In this document: positions 36,817 to 45,378 of the stretch, in pieces | Layout of the letters: every line of letters begins with the position of its first letter | Numbering within the stretch: position 1 is the first letter of the stretch | Assembly: GCF_003319095.1 (NCBI RefSeq) | Contig: NZ_QOHI01000001.1 | Span: forward strand, 806,001-870,000 | Direction: 5' to 3' | DNA: 64,000 nt | Source of the DNA: Blastococcus sp. TBT05-19 | GTDB taxonomy: Bacteria > Actinomycetota > Actinomycetes > Mycobacteriales > Geodermatophilaceae | Notes under the pieces: generated by a model | Told to the model about the DNA's origin: nothing | Database searches by the model: none | What the model saw: the letters and a program-made list of their open reading frames with translations, nothing else | Translations under genes and position numbers: made by a program

Positions 36817-37308
36817 ATGACGACGATCACCCGTGCGGTTCCGGCGAGCGAGGGCTTCCGGGGTGGGATCGACGTCCGGGTGAGCCTGCGGGACGACGCC
36901 GGTTCCGGGCGTTCCGCCTTCGACGGGGCGTGGTTCCCGCGCAGCCGCGAGCTGGCCGTGGAGCTCCCCGAGCTGATCGCCGCCCTGGAGCGCCGCGGGG
37001 TGCGCGTCGAGCGGTTCACCTACGCCCTGGAGGCCTGGGAGCCGGTCGACCGCAAGCTCGAGGTCCTGGGCCGCACCGTGCGCACCGGTGGCTTCCGCAG
37101 CATGGACCCGGGCGTCGTCTGCCTGACGTGGGCCGGCGGCACCCGCCGCGCCGACCTGCTGGTCGTGCCGCCGGAGACCGACGTCCTCACCGGTGCCCGG
37201 GCCCTGCGCCTGTGCACCCGCCGGGGACTCCCGTCGTCGCCGCAGATGGTCCTGGCCGCTGCCCGGTCGACCCCGCTCCCGCAGGTCCCCGCCTCCCGGG
37301 CCGTCTAG
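36817..37308 (+). CDS. DUF5994-like hypothetical protein
   Basis: A 163-residue soluble protein of an actinobacterial family (DUF5994 by pattern). The signature is RVSLRDDAGSGRSAFDGAWF followed by PRSRELAVELPELIAAL, with a later WAGGTRRADLLVVPPET. No catalytic motif is evident and the function is unknown. ATG 36817 lies after a plausible AGG-rich site. It sits alone, 61 nt before the epimerase-like gene. Confidence 0.72.
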   Translation: MTTITRAVPASEGFRGGIDVRVSLRDDAGSGRSAFDGAWFPRSRELAVELPELIAALERRGVRVERFTYALEAWEPVDRKLEVLGRTVRTGGFRSMDPGVVCLTWAGGTRRADLLVVPPETDVLTGARALRLCTRRGLPSSPQMVLAAARSTPLPQVPASRAV

Positions 37309-37369
37309 CGGTTCAGCCGGCCGCGAACCGGCTGGACGGCGGGGGAGCCGCTGGGTTGGGGTGATCGCC

Positions 37370-38350
37370 ATGAGACTCCTCGTCCTCGGCGGCACGCACT
37401 TCCTCGGCCGGCACGTGGTCATGGCGGCGCTCGAGCGCGGCCACGAGGTCGCCACCTTCACCCGGGGGCTCTCGGGGGCGCCGCCGGAGGGTGCACGGGC
37501 GCTGCACGGGGACCGCGACGACCCGGCCGCCCTGCCGGAGGCCCTCGACGGCTGGCAGCCCGAGCTCGTCGTCGACACCTCCTGCAAGACGCGGGCGGCC
37601 GCGGACAACGCCGCCGCCGCGCTCGGCGGGGTGGCCGGCTACGCGTTCGTGAGCAGCCTCAACGCCTACCGGAACTGGCCGCCCGGGCCGGTGGGACCCG
37701 AGGACGCCGAGCCGACGTGGGACACCGACGAGGACGGCTACGGCCCGAACAAGGCGCACGCCGAGCGGGTGCTGGCCGCTGCGGTCGGCCCGGCGTTCCT
37801 GACCGCCCGCGCCGGCCTGATCGTCGGGCCGCACGACCCCGTGTACCGCCTCGGCTGGTGGCTGGACCGCATCTCCCGGGGTGGCCGCGTCGTCGTCCCG
37901 GCCGAGGGGATGGACCAGCCCATCTCGCTCGTCGACGCCCGCGACCTCGCCACCTGGCTGGTGGAGATGGCCGAGCGCGGGCAGGGCGGGGCGGTGAACG
38001 CCAAGGGCCCGGTGGGCATGACCACGTACGGCGGCCTCCTGGAGGTCTGCCGCGACGTGACCGGCAGCGACGCCGAGTGGGTGCCGGTCCCCGAGGCGGA
38101 ACTGGTCGCCGCGGACGTGCAGGAGTGGGTGCACCTCCCGCTGTGGCTCCGCCAGCAGGAGGCGCGCACCGCCTGGGACGTCGACACCACCCGCGCCCTC
38201 GAGCTGGGGCTGACCACCCGGCCCCTGGAGACGACGGTGGCCGACACCTGGGCCTGGATGCAGGCCGCCGAGCGCCCACCGCTGCCGGCGCACCGTCCGG
38301 CACCGGGTCTCCCCGCGGAGCTGGAGCGACACCTCCTCGAGGGGCGCTGA
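37370..38350 (+). CDS. NAD-dependent epimerase/dehydratase family protein
   Basis: A 326-residue extended-SDR/atypical-SDR protein. The Rossmann motif is LVLGGTHFLGRHVV (GGTxFLG form), and SSLNAYRNWPPG occupies the place of the usual catalytic Ser/Tyr segment. A downstream DGYGPNKAHAERVL provides the YxxxK (Y-G-P-N-K). This subgroup includes isoflavone-reductase-like and chloroplast RNA-binding CSP41-like proteins, so substrate prediction is weak. It ends just before a pair of strong terminators. Confidence 0.82.
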   Translation: MRLLVLGGTHFLGRHVVMAALERGHEVATFTRGLSGAPPEGARALHGDRDDPAALPEALDGWQPELVVDTSCKTRAAADNAAAALGGVAGYAFVSSLNAYRNWPPGPVGPEDAEPTWDTDEDGYGPNKAHAERVLAAAVGPAFLTARAGLIVGPHDPVYRLGWWLDRISRGGRVVVPAEGMDQPISLVDARDLATWLVEMAERGQGGAVNAKGPVGMTTYGGLLEVCRDVTGSDAEWVPVPEAELVAADVQEWVHLPLWLRQQEARTAWDVDTTRALELGLTTRPLETTVADTWAWMQAAERPPLPAHRPAPGLPAELERHLLEGR

Positions 38351-38373
38351 TGATCAGCAGACCTGATCACCAC

Positions 38374-38409
38374 GGGTCCTCCCTCGTGGTCGACCGTGAG
38401 GGAGGACCC
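38374..38409. terminator. Hairpin between converging genes (first)
   Basis: gggtcctccctc (38374-38385) pairs exactly with 38398-38409. It ends the epimerase transcript. Confidence 0.7.
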
Positions 38410-38428
38410 TGAACGGTGAGGGAGGAAC

Positions 38429-38472
38429 GACGAGAGGCCCCGCCCGGCAGCTGCCGGACGGGGCCTCTCGTC
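38429..38472. terminator. Hairpin between converging genes (second, 14-bp stem)
   Basis: gacgagaggccccg (38429-38442) pairs exactly with 38459-38472, and the enclosed ccggcagctgccgg is itself palindromic. It lies 25 nt from the TauE/SafE stop and probably terminates that minus-strand gene. Confidence 0.75.
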
Positions 38473-38496
38473 ATGCGCAGCCCCGAGGGGCGTCGT

Positions 38497-39486
38497 TCAG
38501 TCGCGCGGGTCGCTCGGGCGCCCGGCGCCGATCGGCTGCGCGTTCGCCACGCGGACGTCGTCCACCTCGGCGACGACGTTGCGCTCGGCCACCTCGGCGA
38601 TGGCGTCGGCGGACTCCAGGGCCTTGTCCTTGCGGAACTGGCGGTAGGAGTGCACGACGGCCAGGGCCCACAGGGCGTAGAGCACCGCGTAGACGGCGTA
38701 GCGCGTGGCGTCGGGGGCGTCGAGCCAGTCGCTGCGCAGCAGGGTGCGGGTGTTGGTGATGACGATGAGGCCACCCACCAGCGAGCCGAGCATCCGCGGC
38801 GGGATGTGCCGGACGAGCCAGGCGGCGATCGGGGCGGCCACCAGGCCACCGGCGAGCAGGCCGACCACCCAGACCATGTTGATGCCCTGGGAGCCCAGCG
38901 CGAAGAGGAAGCCGAGGCTGGCGGCCAGGGCGACGAGGAACTCCGAGGTGTCGATCGAGCCGATGACCTTGCGCGGCTCCATCCGCCCGCTGGCCAGCAG
39001 GGCCGGGGTGCCCACGGGGCCCCAGCCGCCGCCGCCGGTGGCGTCGACGAAGCCGGCCACGAGGCCCAGCGGGCTGAGGAAGCGCTTGCGGACCGGCTTG
39101 CCCAGGTTGCGGCGGTCGATGCCGCGGAGGGTGAAGCGCGCCAGGATGTAGGCGCCGAGGCTCACCAGGATCAGCGACATGACCGGGGCGGCGACCTCGG
39201 TGGAGAGGTTGGACAGGAACGTCGCTCCGGCGAACGCGCCGATCGCCCCCGGCACGCCGATCTTGGCGACGACCTTCCAGTCGACGTTGCCGAACTTCCA
39301 GTGCGACAGGCCCGAGGCCAGCGTGGTGCCGATCTCGGCGAGGTGGATCGTGGCCGACGCGGCGGCCGGGTTGGTGCCCAGCGCCAGCAGCAGCGTCGTC
39401 GAGGTGACGCCGTAGGCCATGCCGAGGCTGCCGTCGACGAGCTGGGCACCCAGGCCGGCGAGGGCGATCAGGATGAGGGTCTTCAC
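38497..39486 (-). CDS. Sulfite exporter TauE/SafE family permease
   Basis: A 329-residue membrane protein with about eight hydrophobic segments and a cytoplasmic tail. TauE/SafE hallmarks are the first repeat LAGLGAQLVDGSLGMAYGVT and the second-repeat LGLVAGFVDATGGGGWGPVG, both with the G-x-[VF]-D-x-x-x-G core. Members export sulfite, sulfoacetate or related C1/C2 sulfur compounds, or take up sulfate. A leader peptide with sulfur-gene hallmarks lies 99 nt upstream, supporting a role in sulfur transport. The gene begins with GTG. Confidence 0.9.
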   Translation of the reverse strand: MKTLILIALAGLGAQLVDGSLGMAYGVTSTTLLLALGTNPAAASATIHLAEIGTTLASGLSHWKFGNVDWKVVAKIGVPGAIGAFAGATFLSNLSTEVAAPVMSLILVSLGAYILARFTLRGIDRRNLGKPVRKRFLSPLGLVAGFVDATGGGGWGPVGTPALLASGRMEPRKVIGSIDTSEFLVALAASLGFLFALGSQGINMVWVVGLLAGGLVAAPIAAWLVRHIPPRMLGSLVGGLIVITNTRTLLRSDWLDAPDATRYAVYAVLYALWALAVVHSYRQFRKDKALESADAIAEVAERNVVAEVDDVRVANAQPIGAGRPSDPRD

Positions 39487-39585
39487 GGGTACTGACTCCG
39501 GGTCTCAAGGAGCGCGGCGCGCAGCGGCGCACGCGAAAACATGCGGGGGAGGGTGAGACAGAGCGGCGCCGGGACGGCGCGGGAA

Positions 39586-39675
39586 TCAGCAGCCTCGACA
39601 GGCGGCGGTGCAGACGCGCAGCAGATCGACGTGCAGGCGGCTCACCAGGAGCAGCATCGTCGGGCGCGCGGTCAC
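39586..39675 (-). CDS. 29-residue putative sulfur-responsive leader peptide
   Basis: From GTG 39675 the short frame reads VTARPTMLLLVSRLHVDLLR followed by VCTAACRGC and a stop. It shares R-x-H-[IV]-D-L-x-R-x-x-T-A-x-C-R with the leader before metNIQ. Three Cys codons lie in the last eight positions, so ribosome stalling under cysteine limitation is plausible. GC hairpins (for example gcgccg/cggcgc near 39566-39580) lie between it and the permease gene, giving the parts for attenuation. Functional behaviour is inference. Confidence 0.68.
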   Translation of the reverse strand: MTARPTMLLLVSRLHVDLLRVCTAACRGC

Positions 39676-39756
39676 GGGTGAATGTCTACCAGATCGATGC
39701 ACTTAAGCGTCAATTCCGTGTCCGCACAGTGGGACGGGTCGCCGCTCCGGACGACC

Positions 39757-39788
39757 ACGGCCCCTCCCGCGAGCGCGGGAGGGGCCGT
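39757..39788 (-). terminator. 14-bp hairpin terminator of the phosphate transporter operon
   Basis: acggcccctcccgc (39757-39770) pairs perfectly with 39775-39788 around gagc, 22 nt beyond the PiT stop codon. Confidence 0.8.
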
Positions 39789-39809
39789 CGGTGGGACCGT
39801 TCGGAGGGG

Positions 39810-40808
39810 TCAGACCACCAGGTCGGTGAGGAAGAAGGCCACCGCGGCCACGAGTGCGGCGGCGGGCAGCGTGACGATCCAGGCGACGACGATGTTGCCC
39901 GCGACGCCCCACCGCACGGCCGACAGCCGGCGCGTCGAGCCGACGCCCATGATCGAGGTGGTCGTGATGTGGGTGGTGGACACCGGGACGGCGAAGACCG
40001 TCGCGGTGGTGACCATGACGCTGGAGGCGACCGTCTGGGCGGCGAACCCACCGGCCGGGGTGAGCTGGATGATCCGGCGGCCCATGGTCCGCATGATGCG
40101 GAAGCCGCCCGCGTAGGTGCCGGCGCTGATCGCGGCGGCCGCGGCCAGCACCACCCAGAACGGGACCTCGAAGCTGTCGATCTCCCCGGCGGTGAACAGC
40201 GCCAGGGTGATGATGCCCATCGTCTTCTGGGCGTCCTGCATGCCGTGGCCCAGCGCCATCGTGGCGGAGCTGACGATCTGCGCGTACCGGAAGTTGCGGT
40301 TGGCCTTCGACACGTTGGCCCGCCGGAAGGTCCAGAGCAGGATCAGCATGAACAGGTAGCCCAGGCCGAAGCCCACGAGCGGCGACAGGATCATCGGGAT
40401 GATGACCTTCTCGAACACGCCCATCCACTGGACCGAGTGCGCGGCCGCCAGCGCGGCGCCGACCAGGCCGCCGATGAGGGCGTGGGACGACGACGAGGGC
40501 AGCCCGTACCACCAGGTGATCATGTTCCAGGTGATGGCGCCGATCAGCGCCGCGAACACGATCTCCAGGCCGTTGTTCCCCTCGGGCGGGTCGATGATCC
40601 CGGCGCCGACGGTCTTCGCGACCTCGGTCGAGAGCAACGCCCCGATCAGGTTCATCACCGCGGCGAGGGCGAGCGCCACGCGCGGGGTCAGCGCCTTGGT
40701 GGAGACCGCGACGGCGATGGCGTTCGCGGCGTCGTGGAAGCCGTTGGTGTAGTCGAACGCCAGGGCGACCAGGACGATGACGACCAGACCGATGAAGGCC
40801 GCGTCCAT
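39810..40808 (-). CDS. pit: Low-affinity inorganic phosphate transporter (PiT family)
   Basis: A 332-residue integral membrane phosphate:cation symporter. The duplicated PiT signature is visible: FDYTNGFHDAANAIAVAVST near the N-terminus and the second-half counterpart ALGHGMQDAQKTMGIITLAL, with GGDxNDxxxA-like character. About ten hydrophobic helices are present. It follows the DUF47 gene after 20 nt; this pair is a conserved phosphate-uptake unit in which the DUF47 protein modulates Pit. Confidence 0.93.
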   Translation of the reverse strand: MDAAFIGLVVIVLVALAFDYTNGFHDAANAIAVAVSTKALTPRVALALAAVMNLIGALLSTEVAKTVGAGIIDPPEGNNGLEIVFAALIGAITWNMITWWYGLPSSSSHALIGGLVGAALAAAHSVQWMGVFEKVIIPMILSPLVGFGLGYLFMLILLWTFRRANVSKANRNFRYAQIVSSATMALGHGMQDAQKTMGIITLALFTAGEIDSFEVPFWVVLAAAAAISAGTYAGGFRIMRTMGRRIIQLTPAGGFAAQTVASSVMVTTATVFAVPVSTTHITTTSIMGVGSTRRLSAVRWGVAGNIVVAWIVTLPAAALVAAVAFFLTDLVV

Positions 40809-40828
40809 CAGATGCTGTCCATCCGGGG

Positions 40829-41446
40829 TCAGGACTCCTTGACGGCGATCGTCTCGACCACGTTGGCGAGGTGCTCGAACGCGTCGGCGGCCTCCTCCAG
40901 CTGGTCGGCGACCTCCTTGAGCTTGAGGATCTCGAGGGCGTCGAACTCACCGCTGTAGAGCCGGGACAGCAGCCGGCGGTACAGCTTGTCGGCCTCGTTC
41001 TCGATCCGGTTGACCTCGATCCAGTAGTCGGAGAGGTCCTTGAGCGTCTTCAGCCGGGGCATCGCCTCGGCGGTGACCTGCGCACAGCGCTGCAGGAGGG
41101 CGACCTGCTGGCTCATCTCGGCCGGCAGCGTGCCCAGGCCGGTGAGGATGACCAGGTCGGCCGCCGCCTCGACGTAGTCCATGACGTCGTCGAGGTTGCT
41201 GGCCAGGGAGTAGATGTCCTCGCGGTCGAACGGCGTCACGAAGCTGGTGTTGAGCTGGCGGAAGATCGCGTGCGTCGCCTGGTCGCCGACGTGCTCGAGG
41301 TCGCGCAGCCGACCGGCCAGCTCCTCCCGGCGTGCGTGGTCGTGGACGAACTCGCCGAGGACCTCGGTGGCCACCACCAGGTTCTCCGCGGAGGCGGTGA
41401 ACAGCGGGTAGAAGGTCGAGTCCTTGGGCGTCAGGCTGAAGGGCAC
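40829..41446 (-). CDS. DUF47/PhoU-like phosphate transport regulator
   Basis: A 205-residue all-helical DUF47 protein related to PhoU. Characteristic stretches are TPKDSTFYPLFTASAENLVV at the start, RDLEHVGDQATHAIFRQLNT with the E-x-x-x-D metal-binding pattern, and TPFDREDIYSLASNLDDVMD. GTG 41446 begins exactly at the family's usual start (VPFSLTPKD). It is transcribed with pit and is expected to regulate Pi uptake at the membrane. Confidence 0.92.
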   Translation of the reverse strand: MPFSLTPKDSTFYPLFTASAENLVVATEVLGEFVHDHARREELAGRLRDLEHVGDQATHAIFRQLNTSFVTPFDREDIYSLASNLDDVMDYVEAAADLVILTGLGTLPAEMSQQVALLQRCAQVTAEAMPRLKTLKDLSDYWIEVNRIENEADKLYRRLLSRLYSGEFDALEILKLKEVADQLEEAADAFEHLANVVETIAVKES

Positions 41447-41555
41447 GCGGGAGGCTCCGTCTCGGGTGGGGGCACGGGCCGCGCTCGCCGGAGGGCGTGT
41501 GGAGGGCCGTCGGGCAGCATAGGTCGCCCGCACGTCACCCGTCGTTCACCTGAGG

Positions 41556-42119
41556 TCAGGTGTGAGCGGCATCGCGCCGGCCGGCAGACCCGCTCACCCC
41601 GGAGAGGGACGTGACGAGGTCCGCGCGGGCGCGCGCGACGCGGGAGCGGATGGTGCCGACCGGGCAGTCGGCCACCTCCGCGGCCTCGGCGTAGGAGAGC
41701 CCCAGCAGCTGGGTGAGCACGAAGGCCTCCCGGCGGTCGGCGTCCAGCCGGGCCAGCAGGTCCGACACCGCCGCACCCTCGCCGACGGCGTCGGTGGTCG
41801 CGTCGGATGCCAGCAGCTCCAGGTCCGTGGCCTCCCGGACCAGGGTGAGCCGCCTGCGGCGCCGGGACCGGACGGCGTCGGCGCACACGCGGCGGGCGAT
41901 GGCGAGCAACCAGGTGCGCAGCGAGGAGCGGCCCTCGAAGCGGTGCAGCGCGGCGAAGGCGCGCAGGTAGGTCTCCTGCGTCAGGTCGTCGGCGCTGTCG
42001 CGGTCACCGAGCGCGGCGCACAGCCGCCAGACGTCGGACTGCGTCTCCCGCACGAGGGTGGCCGCGGCCAGCGGGTCGCCGTCGGCGGCGTCCGCGGCGA
42101 TGCGGGCCAGGTCGTCCAT
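41556..42119 (-). CDS. ECF RNA polymerase sigma factor
   Basis: A 187-residue ECF sigma factor. Region 2 is SDVWRLCAALGDRDSADDLT, then QETYLRAFAALHRFEGRSSL, and RTWLLAIARRVCADAVRSRR. Region 4 is REAFVLTQLLGLSYAEAAEV with PVGTIRSRVARARADL. It is divergent from a zf-HC2 anti-sigma gene and the copper genes. Layout and size recall mycobacterial SigC, which has been tied to copper acquisition; that role is inference here. ATG 42119 fits the family start. Confidence 0.93.
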   Translation of the reverse strand: MDDLARIAADAADGDPLAAATLVRETQSDVWRLCAALGDRDSADDLTQETYLRAFAALHRFEGRSSLRTWLLAIARRVCADAVRSRRRRRLTLVREATDLELLASDATTDAVGEGAAVSDLLARLDADRREAFVLTQLLGLSYAEAAEVADCPVGTIRSRVARARADLVTSLSGVSGSAGRRDAAHT

Positions 42120-42193
42120 GTCCTCGTCTCGTGCGTGGGGAGAAAGTTCCGCGTCGCGGGAACCGGACGGCGTCCGGCGACGACCAATGAACC
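42120..42193. promoter_or_regulatory. Divergent ECF-type promoters
   Basis: Each strand carries a GGAAC-type -35: GGGAACC at 42158-42164 for the copper operon, and ggaac (reverse complement of gttcc, 42146-42150) for the sigma gene. CGTC/CGAC-type -10 candidates follow at about 16 nt. This is the pattern expected if the sigma factor drives itself and the operon. Confidence 0.5.
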
Positions 42194-42838
42194 ATGTCCT
42201 GCCAGAACTACCGCGAGGCGCTGTCGGCGCGCCTGGACGGCGAGCCCCTCGGCATGCCCGTCGACGAGCTCGACGGGCACCTCTCCCACTGTCCCACCTG
42301 CACCGCCTGGGTCGGGGCCGCCGAGGGAGTGACACGGCGGACACGGCTGGCACCGGCACCCGCCGTCCCCGACCTCACCGCCACGGTCCTCGCCGCCCTG
42401 CCGCGCGAGCTCCCGGGCGCCCGCGCCGCCGCGCGCGTCCGGCTCGCCGGCACCGCCCTGCGGCTGGTGCTGCTCGCGGTCGGCGTCGCCCAGGCAGCTC
42501 TCGCCTGGCCGGTCCTCGTCTCCGGTGCCGGCGCGATGAGCGCGCCGGTGCACCTGGCGCACGAGACGGGCGCGTGGAACCTCGCGCTGGCCGCGGCCTT
42601 CCTGGCCGTGGCGGCCGCCCCGCGCCTGGCTGCCGGCGCGCTCCCGTTCCTGGGGTCCTTCGCGGTCCTGCTGCTGGCGCTGACGCTGGCCGATCTCTCC
42701 GCCGGTCACGTGCACGCCGACCGCGCCGGAGCCCACCTGGTCCTGCTCGCCGGGGTCGCCGCCGTCGCGGGGATCGCCTGGCGCGGGCGGCGGCGGCGCC
42801 ACCTCCCGGCGCTGGCCGGCCGGCGGGTGACCGCGTGA
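42194..42838 (+). CDS. zf-HC2 anti-sigma factor, membrane-bound
   Basis: A 214-residue anti-sigma factor. The N-terminal zinc-binding module has Cys3 and the H-L-S-H-C-P-T-C (HxxxCxxC) motif at about residues 29-36. It is followed by five hydrophobic helices (LVLLAVGVAQAALAWPVLVS and others) with His-containing loops such as LAHETGAW and SAGHVHADRAGAH, which might sense metal or redox. It is divergent from its presumed sigma factor and overlaps the CopC-CopD gene by 4 nt. Confidence 0.88.
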   Translation: MSCQNYREALSARLDGEPLGMPVDELDGHLSHCPTCTAWVGAAEGVTRRTRLAPAPAVPDLTATVLAALPRELPGARAAARVRLAGTALRLVLLAVGVAQAALAWPVLVSGAGAMSAPVHLAHETGAWNLALAAAFLAVAAAPRLAAGALPFLGSFAVLLLALTLADLSAGHVHADRAGAHLVLLAGVAAVAGIAWRGRRRRHLPALAGRRVTA

Positions 42839-44604
42839 GGCGGACCGCCGTCCTGCTGGCCCTGCTGGTGACCGGCTGGCTGGGCGCCGGGGTGGTGACC
42901 GCGGACCCGGCCGCCGCGCACGCGACGCTGGTCTCCACCGACCCGGGGGAGGGGGCGCGGCTCGACGCGGCGCCCCAGGAGGTCACCCTGACCTTCAGCG
43001 AGGGCGTCTCGCTGGGCGCCGGCTACGCCCGGGTGCTCGACGGCGACCAGCAGCGGGTCGACGCCGGGGCGCCCGAGGTCGATGGCGCCGTCCTCACCGT
43101 CCCGCTCCGCGGCGAGCTCCCCGACGGCGGCTACCTGGTGACCTACCGGGTCATCTCGGCCGACTCGCACCCCATCGCGGGGGCCTTCTCCTTCGCGGTC
43201 GGGGATGCCGAGCTGCTCGCCACCGGGGGCGAGGCGGCGGAGGACGACACCGATCCGGTCGTCGCCGCGCTGCTGCCCACGGCGCGGTGGCTCGGGTTCG
43301 CGGGGCTGGCCCTCGCGGTCGGGCTGCCGGTCCTGGCCGCGGTGTGCTGGCCGGCCGGCTGGGCCGCGCCCCGGCTGCGGCGGGCGGCCTCGATCGGCGC
43401 CGTCGCCGTCGCCGTCGGCGCGCTGGCGACGGTGGTCCTGCAGGGCCCGTACGCGGCCGGCTCCGGCATCGGGTCGGTCGCCGATCCGGCGCTCCTGCGG
43501 GCCACCCTGGGGTCCGGGGCCGGCTGGGTCGCGCTGGTCCGTGCGGCGCTCGCCCTGGCGTTCCTGCTGGTGCTCAGCCGGGTGCCGCGGCGTCCGGAGA
43601 ACCCGCCGCGCCCGGTGCTCGTGGCGACCGGGGTGCTCGCCGTGGGGCTCGTCGTCGCGACCGCGGCCACCGGTCATCCCGTCGCCGGTCCGTGGCCGGG
43701 CCTCGCGGTGCTGGTCGCCTCCGCCCACGCCGCGGCGATGTGCGTCTGGCTGGGCGGGCTGGCCGGCCTGCTCCTGGCCCTCCTGCGCCCGTCGACGCCG
43801 CCCGCCGAGGTGGCCACGGCGATGCCGGCCTTCTCCCGGCTGGCCTTCGGCGCGGTCGGCGTCCTCGTCGTGTCGGGGGTCGTGCAGTCGGTGCGCGAGG
43901 TCGGGTCGCCCTCGGCCCTGGCGGCCACCGGCTACGGGCAGCTGCTCATGGGCAAGCTGCTGCTCGTGGTGCTCGTGCTCGCCGCCGCGGGCGTGTCGCG
44001 GGTGTGGGTGCAGCAGCGGCTGGGGATCCGCCGGCCCCGCTCGCGCCGCACGATCACCGCGCACGCCTTCTCCGCTCCCGCCGAGCCCCGCCCCGAGGAG
44101 CTCTTGGCAGCGGCCGAGCGCGACCGGGCGCAGGCGGAGAACGCCGCGGAGCACCTGCCCACGCTGCGCCGCTCGCTCCTCGTGGAGGTCGGGCTGGCCG
44201 CCGTCGTGCTCGCCCTGACCGCCGTGCTCGTCGGCACCCCGCCGGCCCGTTCGACCCTCGCCCAGCCGGTCGACACCGTGCTGCCCCTGCAGGGCGGCAG
44301 CGCCTCGGCCTCGGGCAGCGTCCAGGTGTCGGTCGACCCGGCCCGGCCGGGCGCGAACACCCTGCACGTCTACCTCTTCGACGACGAGGGCCGGCTCACC
44401 CAGCCCACGGAGATCCGGGTGACGCTCACCGAGCGCAGCCAGGAGATCGGACCCCTCGACGTCGATCTCGAGCCGGCCGGGCCGGGCCACTTCGTCGGGG
44501 ACGGCATGACCATCCCCGGCGCCGGCACCTGGTCGCTCGCGGTCACCGTCCGGCTCGACGAGTTCACCGCCCTCAGCGCGGCCACCGAATTCCCGGTGCG
44601 CTGA
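42835..44604 (+). CDS. CopC-CopD fusion, copper resistance/uptake membrane protein
   Basis: A 589-residue protein. A signal peptide ends at AAAHATL; the mature N-terminus starts with the CopC His (HATLVSTDPGEGARLDAAPQ), and the CopC domain includes YRVISADSHPIAGAFSFAVG with the second Cu-binding His. About eight CopD-type membrane helices follow from residue 140 to 410. A C-terminal extracytoplasmic beta domain (VSVDPARPGANTLHVYLFDD) resembles the usual actinobacterial CopD tail. It binds Cu outside and moves it across the membrane. Confidence 0.92.
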   Translation: MRRTAVLLALLVTGWLGAGVVTADPAAAHATLVSTDPGEGARLDAAPQEVTLTFSEGVSLGAGYARVLDGDQQRVDAGAPEVDGAVLTVPLRGELPDGGYLVTYRVISADSHPIAGAFSFAVGDAELLATGGEAAEDDTDPVVAALLPTARWLGFAGLALAVGLPVLAAVCWPAGWAAPRLRRAASIGAVAVAVGALATVVLQGPYAAGSGIGSVADPALLRATLGSGAGWVALVRAALALAFLLVLSRVPRRPENPPRPVLVATGVLAVGLVVATAATGHPVAGPWPGLAVLVASAHAAAMCVWLGGLAGLLLALLRPSTPPAEVATAMPAFSRLAFGAVGVLVVSGVVQSVREVGSPSALAATGYGQLLMGKLLLVVLVLAAAGVSRVWVQQRLGIRRPRSRRTITAHAFSAPAEPRPEELLAAAERDRAQAENAAEHLPTLRRSLLVEVGLAAVVLALTAVLVGTPPARSTLAQPVDTVLPLQGGSASASGSVQVSVDPARPGANTLHVYLFDDEGRLTQPTEIRVTLTERSQEIGPLDVDLEPAGPGHFVGDGMTIPGAGTWSLAVTVRLDEFTALSAATEFPVR

Positions 44605-44646
44605 CCGGCGATCCCGCACGACCCCCTCACGACGAACTGGAGAACT

Positions 44647-45378
44647 GTGTCCCTGCCCCGCCCGCTCACCCGCCTCGCCGTCGTGCTGACGGCCGCCGGG
44701 AGCGCACTCGCGGCCACCGTGGTGCTGCCCGCCACCGCGTCCGCCCACGTGACCGTCTCCTCCGCGGACGCCACCGCGGGCGGCTACGGGAAGCTGACGT
44801 TCCGGGTGCCGAACGAGAGCGACACCGCCAGCACCGTGGCGCTGCGGATCCAGATCCCCGAGGACGCCGCCATGGGTTCCCTGCGCGCCCAGCCGGTCCC
44901 GGGCTGGACGGTGACCACGACGAGCGCCGACCTCGCCGAGCCCCTCGAGGTGCACGGGCAGGAGATCAGCTCCTACGTCTCCGTGGTCGAGTTCCGCGCG
45001 GCGGCCGGCGGTGGCATCGGACCCGGTCAGTTCCAGGAGTTCGCGCTCTCCGGCGGCCCGTTCCCCGAGGCCGACCAGCTGAGCTTCCCGGCGGTGCAGA
45101 GCTACAGCGACGGTAGCGAGTCGGCGTGGATCGAGCCGACCGTCGCCGGCCAGGAGGAGCCCGAGCGCCCCGCTCCGGTGCTGTCGCTGGCCTCGGCGGC
45201 CGGCACCGCCGACCACTCCGCGACGGAGGAGGCCGCCTCCGAGGAGGCCGGCCACGAGGGCGGCCACGCCGACGACCCCGGTGCCCTCGCCCTGTTCTTC
45301 TCCATCCTGGCGTTCCTCACCGCCCTCGCCGGTGTCGTCCTCGGGGTCCGTGCCAATCGACGTACCGTGTCCTCGTGA
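44647..45378 (+). CDS. YcnI family copper-binding protein (DUF1775)
   Basis: A 243-residue secreted and membrane-anchored protein. After a signal peptide the mature chain begins HVTVSS, placing an N-terminal His (histidine brace) as in YcnI Cu(II) chaperones. The domain contains YGKLTFRVPNESDTASTVAL and VPGWTVTTTSADLAEPLEVH. A His/Glu-rich spacer (EEAGHEGGHADDPG) precedes a C-terminal membrane helix. It follows the CopC-CopD gene by 42 nt and overlaps the SCO1 gene by 4 nt. Confidence 0.92.
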   Translation: MSLPRPLTRLAVVLTAAGSALAATVVLPATASAHVTVSSADATAGGYGKLTFRVPNESDTASTVALRIQIPEDAAMGSLRAQPVPGWTVTTTSADLAEPLEVHGQEISSYVSVVEFRAAAGGGIGPGQFQEFALSGGPFPEADQLSFPAVQSYSDGSESAWIEPTVAGQEEPERPAPVLSLASAAGTADHSATEEAASEEAGHEGGHADDPGALALFFSILAFLTALAGVVLGVRANRRTVSS

